DNA from: an uncultured Lachnospiraceae bacterium
GTDB lineage: Bacteria > Bacillota > Clostridia > Lachnospirales > Lachnospiraceae
Assembly: GCA_905236615.1 (NCBI GenBank)
Contig: CAJORC010000127.1
Location: forward strand, 1 to 6,919
Direction: 5' to 3'
DNA: 6,919 nt
In this document: piece after piece, positions 1 to 6,080 of the stretch
How the letters are laid out: each line of letters starts with the position of its first letter
Numbering within the stretch: position 1 is the stretch's first letter
Notes under the pieces: model-generated
The model's database searches: none
The model's input: only the letters and a program-made list of their open reading frames with translations
What the model was told of the DNA's origin: nothing
Position numbers and translations under genes: made by a program

Positions 1-48
1 AAAAAAACGAGTAGCAAAAACTGGTCTTACGCAGGTTCTGCTACTCGT
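1..48 (-). terminator. Rho-independent terminator of the leftward esterase gene
   Basis: A perfect 10-bp inverted repeat, ACGAGTAGCA (7-16) and TGCTACTCGT (39-48), encloses a 22-nt loop that can add a short inner CTG/CAG pairing. On the minus strand the hairpin is followed directly by a run of at least seven T (the A run at 1-7), the classic intrinsic terminator form. It lies about 86 nt beyond the esterase stop codon. On the plus strand the hairpin is followed only by a broken T stretch (CTTTATATTATT), so it may also work weakly for a rightward gene outside the window. Confidence 0.8.
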
Positions 49-134
49 CTTTATATTATTCTACAATACATCAGTTCCGATTTTCAAAGGACATTTTTAC
101 AAATATCTTGATGTGGTGCATTGTATAAATTTTA

Positions 135-1214
135 TTATTTTGTTTTCGAGAAAAGCCAGTCACGAACTGTTGAAAGCTTGTAACCATAGTCAAATGAAGC
201 CATATGTTCGCCTGCACCTTCGGAAGACCCTCCATCAGCTAAAACAGTTCCTGCCTCCCAGGTGATGAAGTTGAGACCCTTTCCTTCATCAAGCATAGCA
301 GATACTGTCTCTTCCAATCCGCTGCGTTCAGCCTGCGCATCTAATCCTGATACCTCTGAGTAAGAAACTCCGTCAGCATCAAACAATGCCTTAACTTCCT
401 GCTGTCCTTCATATGCCTTTTCATCGCCTCCGGCTGCAACATAGATCATGTTAACATTTTCAATTCCCTTAATCTCATTTACATCCCACTGTCCATCTAC
501 TATTAAAACTGCTGCATAAAGATCAGGGGTATTTGCAGCCAGATAAAGAGTGGTCATAGCTCCCATTGACTGGCCGGTTCCATAGATCCTGTCAGTATCC
601 GCGTTGTATTTTTCAGCAACAGATGCGATCATTCGGGGTGTAAGATCAACATAATCAGTTATAGTCAGTCCACCATGATCATCAATAACAGTCTCAGGAT
701 ATACAGGAACAAGAACTATGCTTTCATGCTTCTCCTGCTCTGATGCAGTAGCCCATACAACTCCGCCCCATCCTTGTGTAAGCGGCCTTTCCATATCTGT
801 ACCAACAGTTGTCATATCTCCGATAAATACTACCATCGGATAACTCTTACTCTCATCATAATTTTCCGGAAGATATATATTATACGGAACTGTCAGCCCT
901 GTCTCTTCATCCGTATATTCAGCTTGTGAAAACTTATCGAGGGTTTCCGACAGCATAGTCTGCAGTTCCTCATCTCCGCTTTTGTCTGCGCCCATTCCTC
1001 CGCCGCCAGACATTGGTCCGCCCGCTTTGCCGCCTTTAGCATCTTCTGCTTCTTCCGTGGTTCCGGATGATTCAGTTTCCGCTACTGCTGTCTCTGTCAT
1101 TTCTGTACTTTCTTTCACCGTATCCGAAGCTGTATCCGCTCCCTGCTGGGTACTTCCACACGCTGTAGTCAACATCATTGCCGCCATGATCATTCCTATA
1201 ATTCTTTTCTTCAT
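135..1214 (-). CDS. Secreted lipoprotein esterase/peptidase, alpha/beta-hydrolase fold (PHB depolymerase/COG4099-like)
   Basis: The 359-residue protein begins with a lipoprotein signal peptide: MKKR, a hydrophobic stretch, then the lipobox LTTAC with Cys19 as the likely lipidated residue, so it should be anchored outside the cell membrane. Residues 20-60 are rich in Thr, Glu, Ser and Ala, and 60-80 form a Gly/Met-rich linker (PMSGGGGMG). The catalytic domain starts near residue 100 (GLTVPYNIYLPENYD, then YPMVVFIGD). The nucleophile elbow is G-Q-S-M-G at 214-218 (Ser216). The likely histidine is His337 in GEHMASFDYGYK, just before the C-terminal VRDWLF typical of this group, and Asp264 in AAGGDEKAY is a candidate acid. 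The ATG at 1214 has GAGG about 10 nt upstream. The substrate is unknown: an acyl or aryl ester such as a feruloyl/acetyl ester, or a peptide, are options. The gene stands alone, divergent from the AraC regulator, and is followed by the terminator at the left edge. Confidence 0.87.
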   Translation of the reverse strand: MKKRIIGMIMAAMMLTTACGSTQQGADTASDTVKESTEMTETAVAETESSGTTEEAEDAKGGKAGGPMSGGGGMGADKSGDEELQTMLSETLDKFSQAEYTDEETGLTVPYNIYLPENYDESKSYPMVVFIGDMTTVGTDMERPLTQGWGGVVWATASEQEKHESIVLVPVYPETVIDDHGGLTITDYVDLTPRMIASVAEKYNADTDRIYGTGQSMGAMTTLYLAANTPDLYAAVLIVDGQWDVNEIKGIENVNMIYVAAGGDEKAYEGQQEVKALFDADGVSYSEVSGLDAQAERSGLEETVSAMLDEGKGLNFITWEAGTVLADGGSSEGAGEHMASFDYGYKLSTVRDWLFSKTK

Positions 1215-1264
1215 AAATATAAAACCTCATTTCCTTTTTTCAGAATGCCTTTCAAGATGATCTG

Positions 1265-1293
1265 ATGATAGCACACCAAAAAAATTAAATATG
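1265..1293 (-). promoter_or_regulatory. Candidate esterase promoter with weak -35
   Basis: On the minus strand TATCAT (1265-1270) matches five of six -10 bases. At a 17-nt spacing the -35 position holds CATATT (1288-1293), a poor match. A promoter with a good -10 and no -35 is typical of genes needing an activator, and the direct repeats at 1300-1330 begin 6 bp upstream of this -35. Transcription would start near 1258, leaving a leader of about 44 nt. No stronger leftward promoter was seen in the gap. Confidence 0.3.
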
Positions 1294-1300
1294 TTATAAT
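1292..1300 (+). promoter_or_regulatory. Extended -10 promoter of the AraC-family gene
   Basis: TGTTATAAT is a perfect extended -10 (TGn-TATAAT). The -35 position 17 nt upstream (CACACC, 1272-1277) is poor, which an extended -10 can compensate. Transcription would begin near 1307, giving a leader of about 39 nt before the GTG start at 1346. Confidence 0.5.
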
Positions 1301-1330
1301 TGTCATATAATTATTGTTTTTGTCATTTTA
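1300..1330 (+). promoter_or_regulatory. Two direct repeats TTGTCAT, candidate AraC operator half-sites
   Basis: TTGTCATATAA (1300-1310) and TTGTCATTTTA (1320-1330) share 9 of 11 bases and start exactly 20 bp apart, about two helical turns. This is the usual layout for AraC-family half-sites, which are bound by the two helix-turn-helix units of adjacent monomers. They overlap the start region of the AraC gene, so binding could repress it, and sit just upstream of the weak esterase promoter, so binding could activate that gene. The stretch is AT-rich, so chance cannot be excluded. Confidence 0.35.
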
Positions 1331-1345
1331 AAATGAGGATTAATT

Positions 1346-2176
1346 GTGAACACAGCACTGATACTTTCAGAAATATATAATGTATCGAAGATTCCGTTTT
1401 CTGTTGTGAACTACAACGGTACTCTGGAACATGTCTTCCCAAGTGAATTCAGAAATGTCTATATTCCCATGTCTTTTGCCAGTCCACCGGATACGATCGG
1501 CGAAAAAGGCAAGCATCCGGAAGGTATAACGATCATTGAGATGTATGATGGCTGCTATATGGCCGTTGCAAAGATCAATGATGACTATTATATTACACCT
1601 CCGCCTATAGGCGCATCCTTCCCTGAACAGCTTCCATGGGGCTATCTTTCTCAGTTTGTTCTCCCGGAAAAAAAAGAGGACTACATAAATCTGATCAAAG
1701 ATATTGCCGCTATAGAAATTCCCCGACTGGCAGATGTCATCTGTCTGATCAAAAGTGTTTTCTGTGACGAAATATCACATAACATAAACTATTTTCGTGC
1801 TCCGGACAGCAATTCAGAAATTGTACCGTTACAGGATAATGCTTTTTCACTCTGCAGCAAATATACATATTCAGTAATTGTCTATGTGCAGGATAACATT
1901 TTTGAAAATATCACCTTGTCAGATATATGCTCACACATTGGTCTGAACAGAAATTCACTTGCCCGTTACTTCAAAAAGGACACAGGTCTTTCGGTTTCTG
2001 AATATATAAAAAAACAGAAGCTCCTGAAGGCCAGAGAGCTTCTGCGAAACAAAAAATTATCAATTACCGATATATCAAATATGCTGAAATACAGCGATCA
2101 AAGCTATTTTACACAGCAATTCCGAAAAGAATTTAATATGACTCCAAAACAATGCAGAATCAGGCTTGAGACATAA
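1346..2176 (+). CDS. AraC-family transcriptional regulator with an unrecognised N-terminal sensor region
   Basis: The 276-residue protein carries a C-terminal AraC/XylS DNA-binding domain at about 188-273. The first helix-turn-helix is ITLSDICSHIGLNRNSLARYFKKDTG, followed by the linker helix SVSEYIKKQKLLKARELL. The second is LSITDISNMLKYSDQSYFTQQFRKEFNMTPKQCR, ending in the family signature (YFTQQFRKEFNMTP). The first ~165 residues are not a cupin that I can recognise. The order (short N-terminal helix, VVNYNGTLEHVFP, YDGCYMAVAKINDDYYITPPPIG, then an all-helical part) recalls the sensor part of some Firmicute AraC proteins, including those annotated as YSIRK-type surface-antigen regulators. 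That link is tentative. The start is GTG at 1346 with GAGGA at 1335-1339, 6 nt away. Its divergence from the lipoprotein esterase suggests it controls that gene. The effector is unknown. Confidence 0.9.
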   Translation: MNTALILSEIYNVSKIPFSVVNYNGTLEHVFPSEFRNVYIPMSFASPPDTIGEKGKHPEGITIIEMYDGCYMAVAKINDDYYITPPPIGASFPEQLPWGYLSQFVLPEKKEDYINLIKDIAAIEIPRLADVICLIKSVFCDEISHNINYFRAPDSNSEIVPLQDNAFSLCSKYTYSVIVYVQDNIFENITLSDICSHIGLNRNSLARYFKKDTGLSVSEYIKKQKLLKARELLRNKKLSITDISNMLKYSDQSYFTQQFRKEFNMTPKQCRIRLET

Positions 2177-2209
2177 AACCGATTCCAGCCTCTTTGAGTT
2201 GAAAGATGA

Positions 2210-4516
2210 TTATGATGCTTTTTTTATAATTCTGTCCTCATCATAAATACCTGTTCTTTCAAGTACCTCACTTACACTCGTTACAGGTACTATATGAAGT
2301 GTTTCTTTAACTTCTGCCGCCACGTCAATTAAATCCTGCTCATTTTCTGCAGGAATAAAGACCGTAGTCACACCTGCTCTTTGAGCCGCCATTAGCTTTT
2401 CAGGAAGTCCGCCTATAGGCATTACTAATCCTCTGAGAGAAACCTCTCCGGTCATGGCAATTTGGGCTGGAACACTCTTTCCCGTAACAAGCGATGCAAT
2501 GGCTGTTGTCATTGTTATACCGGCTGAAGGGCCATCTTTGGGCACTGCCCCATCAGGAACATGTATGTGAAGATCGTTTTCTTCAAACAAGCCGGCCTTA
2601 TCCGGATAAATTGATTTTACGAGACTTACAGCAATTTGGGCAGACTCTTTCATTACATCTCCCAGCTTTCCTGTTATTATAATATTTCCCTTGCCTTTGG
2701 TGAATAGCGTTTCAATATAAAGTATCTCTCCTCCGACACTTGTCCATGCCATTCCGGTTACTACTCCGGCTTTTTGTTTTTCCGGAACCTTTTCATGATG
2801 TACAGGTCTCATATCAAGTTCTGTACGAAGTTGTTCTTTTGTTATCCTGACTGCTTCTTTCCTTTCGTTATTTCCGGAAATCATCACGGCAGCCCCTCTG
2901 CAAAGCGCAACTATACGCTTTCTCAAACCTCTTACCCCTGCTTCGCGGGTATAGTCTGATATTATTGTTTCCAGTATTTCATCAGATACGATCAGTTCAT
3001 TTTCAGCTATCCCCATAGCTTCCATAGACTTGGGGAGTAAATGTTTTTTTGCAATGATCAATTTTTCATCAGGTGTATATCCCGTGAAATTTATAACTTC
3101 CATCCTGTTCAAAAGCGGTTCGGGAATAGTGTCAATGCTATTTGCTGTACAGATGAACAAAACATCCGAAAGATCGTATGGAACATTCATATAATGATCG
3201 GTAAAAGTATTATTCTGTTCCGGATCAAGTACCTCGAGAAGCGCACTTGCGGGATCTCCATTATACGAAGCTGAAATCTTATCTATCTCATCAAGAACCA
3301 TTACCGGATTTGACACGCCGCTCTTGTTAATGCCATCCATAATCCTTCCGGGCATTGCTCCTATATAAGTTCTCCTATGACCTCTTATATCTGCTTCATC
3401 CCTTACTCCACCGAGACTTACGCGTACATACTCACGTCCAAGACTTTTTGCAATACTTTTTCCAATACTGGTTTTACCTGTTCCCGGTGCACCCACAAAC
3501 AGTAATATCGATCCTGCCTGTTTTTGACGAAGATTCATGACTGCTATCTGCTGGATGATCCTCTTTTTAACCTTTGACAGACCATAATGTTCATCATCAA
3601 GAATTTTCTGCGCATCTGCCAGATTTATATATTTTGCTTTTTCTTTTTTCCATGAAAGGCCTGTCACGAAGTCAAGATAATCATAAAGCATTCCTGTTTC
3701 CGGACTGTTCTTTCCTTCCTGCTTTAATCTTCCAAGAACTTTTTCAGCCTCTTTCCTCGCATCCTCATTCATTCCTGATGCTTTAATCTTTTCTTCAAAT
3801 TTCTGTATATCCGTTACGTTTTCAGGATGCATATCATCAAGTTCTTTCTGAAGATACTCCATCTGCTTTTTTATAGCGGCTTCACGATATGCGTCTTTAT
3901 ATTCCTGTTCCTGGGCTGAGGCAGCATCATTAGTAACTTTCGCAAATTCAATATACTCAATAACAGTTTTTTCCATGAGTTCAAGTCTTTTAATTGCGCT
4001 GTCCTCCGCGATGATATTATACTTGTCCTCGTTCGAACTCTTCATCCAGTATGAAAGCCCTGCTGTCAGTTCTGCAACATTCTGCATTCCATCAACCATA
4101 GAATTAACAAATCCTGAAAATTGAAATCTTGAAGCAAAATCCTTGACCTCTTTCTTAAGCTTTAATAGAATCTTCTGTTCTTCCTCAGCTTCAATACTGT
4201 CTGAATCAGCTCTTTTTGATATTGTTAATTCTATATTGTGATTCTGTCCTATAGAAATCTCATCAACATTAACTCTTCCGTTAGCTTCAACAACCACATA
4301 ACCATCTGAACTGATCGTAGTCAGTATTCCCGAAACTCCGATTGGATAAAAACTGTCCTCTTTAACTTCATTTCTATCCATATAGGTTTTAGTTTGCAGA
4401 AGCACTACCTTTTCACCTTGTACGGCTCTGCCTCCCTGTCTGATAAACTCCTCTTTCTGAAAATATATCTTACCATTTGGAATTAGCTGCTTATTATATA
4501 CGGGTACAACTATCAT
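2210..4516 (-). CDS. lon: ATP-dependent Lon protease (class A, LonA)
   Basis: This is a complete 768-residue Lon, close to the usual ~770-785, which degrades misfolded and regulatory proteins in the cytoplasm. The N-terminal substrate-binding domain begins with VPVYNKQLIPNGKIYF, and a coiled region lies around 200-260 (KKQMEYLQKELDDMH). The AAA+ module has Walker A GAPGTGKT (343-349 region), the Lon signature VSLGGVRDEADIRGHRRTY, Walker B VMVLDEID (405-412) and an arginine-finger candidate Arg471 in LLNRMEVI. The C-terminal S16 protease domain has catalytic Ser664 in PKDGPSAG and Lys707 in IGGLPEKLMAA, so the enzyme should be active. The more usual form of the latter is GGLKEK; here Pro replaces the first Lys, not the catalytic one. 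The ATG at 4516 follows AAGGAGG (4521-4527) by 4 nt. Upstream lie a CIRCE element and a promoter overlapped by a TetR-type operator. The gene converges on the AraC gene with only 33 bp between stop codons and no clear terminator there. Confidence 0.97.
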   Translation of the reverse strand: MIVVPVYNKQLIPNGKIYFQKEEFIRQGGRAVQGEKVVLLQTKTYMDRNEVKEDSFYPIGVSGILTTISSDGYVVVEANGRVNVDEISIGQNHNIELTISKRADSDSIEAEEEQKILLKLKKEVKDFASRFQFSGFVNSMVDGMQNVAELTAGLSYWMKSSNEDKYNIIAEDSAIKRLELMEKTVIEYIEFAKVTNDAASAQEQEYKDAYREAAIKKQMEYLQKELDDMHPENVTDIQKFEEKIKASGMNEDARKEAEKVLGRLKQEGKNSPETGMLYDYLDFVTGLSWKKEKAKYINLADAQKILDDEHYGLSKVKKRIIQQIAVMNLRQKQAGSILLFVGAPGTGKTSIGKSIAKSLGREYVRVSLGGVRDEADIRGHRRTYIGAMPGRIMDGINKSGVSNPVMVLDEIDKISASYNGDPASALLEVLDPEQNNTFTDHYMNVPYDLSDVLFICTANSIDTIPEPLLNRMEVINFTGYTPDEKLIIAKKHLLPKSMEAMGIAENELIVSDEILETIISDYTREAGVRGLRKRIVALCRGAAVMISGNNERKEAVRITKEQLRTELDMRPVHHEKVPEKQKAGVVTGMAWTSVGGEILYIETLFTKGKGNIIITGKLGDVMKESAQIAVSLVKSIYPDKAGLFEENDLHIHVPDGAVPKDGPSAGITMTTAIASLVTGKSVPAQIAMTGEVSLRGLVMPIGGLPEKLMAAQRAGVTTVFIPAENEQDLIDVAAEVKETLHIVPVTSVSEVLERTGIYDEDRIIKKAS

Positions 4517-4531
4517 TTTACCTCCTTCTTG

Positions 4532-4558
4532 TTAGCAATCGCACAGGTCGAGTGCTAA
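4532..4558 (-). promoter_or_regulatory. CIRCE element (HrcA operator) in the lon leader
   Basis: Read on the lon strand, TTAGCACTC is followed by a 9-nt spacer and GATTGCTAA. The CIRCE consensus is TTAGCACTC-N9-GAGTGCTAA, so one arm is perfect, the spacer length is exact and the other arm differs at one base (17 of 18 arm positions). It ends 4 nt before the AAGGAGG ribosome site of lon. HrcA is the heat-shock repressor that normally controls groESL and the dnaK operon through this site. The position inside the transcribed leader fits blocking of transcription, or of translation through the hairpin. This predicts heat-inducible lon. Confidence 0.88.
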
Positions 4559-4596
4559 TGCAATCGTAAAAAATTTGACTCCTGCCATGGAGCCAT
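4555..4596 (-). CDS. Possible 13-residue leader peptide upstream of lon
   Basis: On the lon strand an ATG at 4596 opens a 13-codon frame (MAPWQESNFLRLH) ending with TAG at 4555-4557, the TAG being part of the CIRCE arm TTAGCACTC. A ribosome site GAGG (4604-4607) stands 7 nt upstream, which is a good distance. It lies between the proposed lon promoter and the lon start, so it would be on the lon transcript. A frame this short can arise by chance and there is no family evidence. Confidence 0.25.
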   Translation of the reverse strand: MAPWQESNFLRLH

Positions 4597-4618
4597 AGAT
4601 TTTCCTCTTTACAAAACC

Positions 4619-4632
4619 TTGACACTTGTCTA
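4619..4632. promoter_or_regulatory. Operator 1: imperfect palindrome over the tetR -35
   Basis: TTGACACTTGTCTA is a 6+2+6 inverted repeat with one mismatch and matches operator 2 (4665-4678) at 12 of 14 positions. It covers the tetR -35 box completely. The size and symmetry suit a TetR-family dimer, so it is a likely autoregulatory site. Assignment to this particular TetR protein is inferred from adjacency. Confidence 0.6.
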
Positions 4633-4647
4633 AGATTAACTTATAAA
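4619..4647 (+). promoter_or_regulatory. Promoter of the tetR gene (TTGACA-17-TATAAA)
   Basis: A perfect -35 TTGACA (4619-4624), a 17-nt spacer and TATAAA (4642-4647) form a near-consensus vegetative promoter. Transcription would start near 4654, giving a leader of about 57 nt before the ATG at 4711. The -35 lies inside the left palindromic operator, so the promoter is probably repressed by the TetR product itself. Confidence 0.78.
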
Positions 4648-4649
4648 GA

Positions 4650-4678
4650 ATACTATCACCAAGCTTGACAATTGTCAA
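4650..4678 (-). promoter_or_regulatory. Promoter of lon (TTGACA-17-TAGTAT)
   Basis: On the minus strand a perfect -35 TTGACA (4673-4678) is followed after exactly 17 nt by TAGTAT (4650-4655), four of six -10 bases. Transcription would start near 4643, giving a ~127-nt leader that contains the small ORF and CIRCE. The promoter faces the tetR promoter and overlaps it, so both cannot be occupied at once. I saw no better leftward promoter nearer to the gene. Confidence 0.55.
4665..4678. promoter_or_regulatory. Operator 2: perfect 14-bp palindrome over the lon -35
   Basis: TTGACAATTGTCAA is a perfect 14-bp palindrome. Its right half is the -35 box of the lon promoter on the minus strand. Its centre is 46 bp from that of operator 1. 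It is the best candidate site for the adjacent TetR-family protein, and binding would block lon transcription while also lying just downstream of the tetR start point. Confidence 0.65.
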
Positions 4679-4710
4679 TGTTTTTTAGATTTTTTATTTT
4701 TGAGGTAACA

Positions 4711-5232
4711 ATGTATCAGGGATTCAATAAAACTGCACTTTCATCACAACAAAGCATAGCGAAAAGCTTTATCATACTCTTAAAAGAAAAAGAATACTCA
4801 AAGATAAGCATCAGCGAAATATGCTCAAGGGCATCCGTTTCAAGACAGACTTTCTATTCTTTATTTGAGTCAAAAGAAAATATCATAGCCTTTGAACTGA
4901 AAAAAAAATATTCTTTCGATCCGGCTTCCGAATGTAAATGTTGTGGAGTCCCCACATTAGAACAACTCAGTGAAGGATATGCTGAATATATTATAGAAAA
5001 AGGAGACTTTATCAAGCTTCTTGTCGATAACAGAATCACATACCTGATGCACGAAAGTCTTTATGAATGTCTGGCAGAGTCTGCTTTTACAGACTCTCCG
5101 GTCACAGCTGACTTTATTGCCGGCGGACTTACTACTATTGCTAAGCATTTTTGTACGGATTACTGCGGAATCGACCGCAGTCACCTCAAGGGAATAATAT
5201 ACCGACTTTTCAGCGGAGCTTACTTTCAATGA
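4711..5232 (+). CDS. TetR/AcrR-family transcriptional repressor
   Basis: The 173-residue protein has the TetR N-terminal DNA-binding domain at about 10-60: QSIAKSFIILLKEKEYSKISISEICSRASVSRQTFYSLFESKENII, the standard helix-turn-helix with the R-xTFY-xxF-xSKE ending. The C-terminal ligand domain is short and not assignable to a ligand. It is rich in cysteine, with C-K-C-C at 75-78 and further Cys at 120, 148 and 152 beside several His, which could suit thiol or metal sensing (speculative). The ATG at 4711 was chosen because TGAGGT ends 4-5 nt before it. Earlier in-frame starts (TTG 4672, ATG 4678) lack a ribosome site and fall in operator 2. TetR proteins are usually ~190-200 residues; this one ends at IIYRLFSGAYFQ, and I saw no clear continuation in another frame. 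No efflux pump gene adjoins; the divergent neighbour is lon, so repressing itself and lon is the simplest idea. Confidence 0.88.
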   Translation: MYQGFNKTALSSQQSIAKSFIILLKEKEYSKISISEICSRASVSRQTFYSLFESKENIIAFELKKKYSFDPASECKCCGVPTLEQLSEGYAEYIIEKGDFIKLLVDNRITYLMHESLYECLAESAFTDSPVTADFIAGGLTTIAKHFCTDYCGIDRSHLKGIIYRLFSGAYFQ

Positions 5233-5432
5233 GCCATGGAAAGGAGCAAGTTTCCTTATGTGTTTTTGGTACATTGCATTTTATATCAGTCATTTTATCG
5301 TATTTGCGTAGTGACAACAAAATTTTTGAGTTCTGTATACGGAATGATGATAATAATAAAGGCAGTAGATATAATACCTGCTGCTCCTTGTTTTTCCTCC
5401 TTTACACTCTATACACACTAGTAAGTTTATTC

Positions 5433-5750
5433 TTAAAGGCCTCGGATAATACTTAAATAATCCTGTCTCTGATCAACCACAACATATACTGTTACGACCT
5501 TTTTGTCATCATCAATCTTATAAAAGACAAGATCCTTTTCTAATATAAGTACCAAATATCCTTGACGTTTTAATACATTGTATCTTGGTTCTGCACCGAT
5601 GTATGGATTATCACCCAGATTCATAATTGACTCTTCCAAATAATCCAATTTCTCAAATGCTACGTCATTACCAAAGTTCTCGGCTGTAAACAGAACTGTT
5701 TTACGAATTAAGGAATCTGCTGTATCAGTTCTTTCAACTCTATACTTCAA
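5433..5750 (-). CDS. Type II toxin, RelE/ParE family
   Basis: The 105-residue protein shows the RelE/ParE fold pattern: an N-terminal strand MKYRVERT, two helices (DTADSLIRKTVLFTAENFGN and VAFEKLDYLEESIMNL), then a sheet region NPYIGAEPRYNVLKRQGYLVLILEKDLVFYKIDDDKKVVTVYVVVDQRQDYLSII. The RQDY-LSII ending is common in RelE-like ribosome-dependent mRNA interferases, though ParE (gyrase poison) members look similar, so the target is not settled. The start is a TTG at 5750, supported by AAGGAGGG, whose core (5758-5762) lies 7 nt upstream inside the last codons of the antitoxin. Only 2 nt separate the genes, so toxin translation is probably coupled to and weaker than antitoxin translation. No clear terminator follows the stop. 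Confidence 0.88.
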   Translation of the reverse strand: MKYRVERTDTADSLIRKTVLFTAENFGNDVAFEKLDYLEESIMNLGDNPYIGAEPRYNVLKRQGYLVLILEKDLVFYKIDDDKKVVTVYVVVDQRQDYLSIIRGL

Positions 5751-5752
5751 GC

Positions 5753-6031
5753 CTAGCCCTCCTTAAGTATATTTCGCAGATCATCGAATGTATCCTTAAT
5801 CGGAGCTACTCTTCCACATTTAACATCTTCATCAGCTTCTGCCAAAATCTCTAAAAGTTCTATTCTGGCCTTCATTCTCTTGTATTCTTCATATCCAAGA
5901 GAAACCGTATCACCTCTACCGTTTACAGTTATAATAACAGCCTCATTATTCTCACGACACTGTTTTGACACTTCATTATAATGATTTCTAAGATCCGCTG
6001 ATGGACGAATTGTTTCTTGTAATGCATACAT
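5753..6031 (-). CDS. Type II antitoxin, Phd/YefM family
   Basis: The 92-residue protein has the Phd/YefM DNA-binding region: ETIRPSADLRNHYNEVSKQCRENNEAVIITVNGRGDTVSLGYEEYKRM, followed by a helical toxin-binding tail (ARIELLEILAEADEDVKCGRVAPIKDTFDDLRNIL). It should neutralise the adjacent toxin and repress the operon. The ATG at 6031 is chosen over the in-frame GTG at 6040, because the ribosome site GGAGG (6040-6044) overlaps that GTG and stands 8 nt before the ATG. It is the first gene of the two-gene operon, behind the promoter and operator at 6054-6089. Confidence 0.93.
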   Translation of the reverse strand: MYALQETIRPSADLRNHYNEVSKQCRENNEAVIITVNGRGDTVSLGYEEYKRMKARIELLEILAEADEDVKCGRVAPIKDTFDDLRNILKEG

Positions 6032-6053
6032 CGGAATCACCTCCGTTACTTCG

Positions 6054-6080
6054 TAGACATATTATATCGCAATATGTCTA
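6054..6080. promoter_or_regulatory. Palindromic operator of the toxin-antitoxin operon
   Basis: TAGACATATT (6054-6063) and AATATGTCTA (6071-6080) are perfect 10-bp inverted arms around a 7-bp spacer. The element covers the -10 box and most of the promoter spacer, ending 23 bp before the antitoxin ATG. It is the expected binding site of the Phd/YefM antitoxin, alone or with its toxin. Confidence 0.8.

Noticed and set aside
982..1260. Rightward 92-codon open frame opposite the esterase N-terminus
   Set aside because: It is the antisense of the esterase signal peptide and linker, is Pro/Ser/Val-rich because of that, and has no ribosome site.
2162..2209. Possible shared terminator between the AraC gene and lon
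   Set aside because: AGGCT and AGCCT can pair over only 5 bp, with one arm in coding sequence and no T run on either side.
4672..4710. Upstream starts (TTG 4672, ATG 4678) for the TetR protein
   Set aside because: They give an odd Phe-rich extension, lack a ribosome site, and lie in the palindromic operator. The ATG at 4711 has TGAGGT at the right distance.
4957..5274. Leftward 105-codon frame opposite tetR
   Set aside because: It is the antisense shadow of a well-supported TetR gene, with no family motif and no ribosome site noted.
5361..5395. Possible terminator hairpin after tetR
   Set aside because: GCAGTA can pair with TACCTGC with one bulge, but the T run is separated by about 9 bases and the gene ended about 130 bp earlier, which is too weak to call.
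5295..5415. Leftward frame reading GAAGIISTAFIIIIIPYTEL
   Set aside because: It is hydrophobic and protein-like for a few residues, but has no start codon and a nearby upstream stop. It is probably a chance reading of AT-rich DNA.
5151..5456. Rightward frames overlapping the tetR 3' end (about 5151-5456 and 5236-5421)
   Set aside because: No ribosome site, no recognisable motif and amino-acid use unlike a real protein. I also checked them as a frameshifted continuation of TetR and saw no fit.
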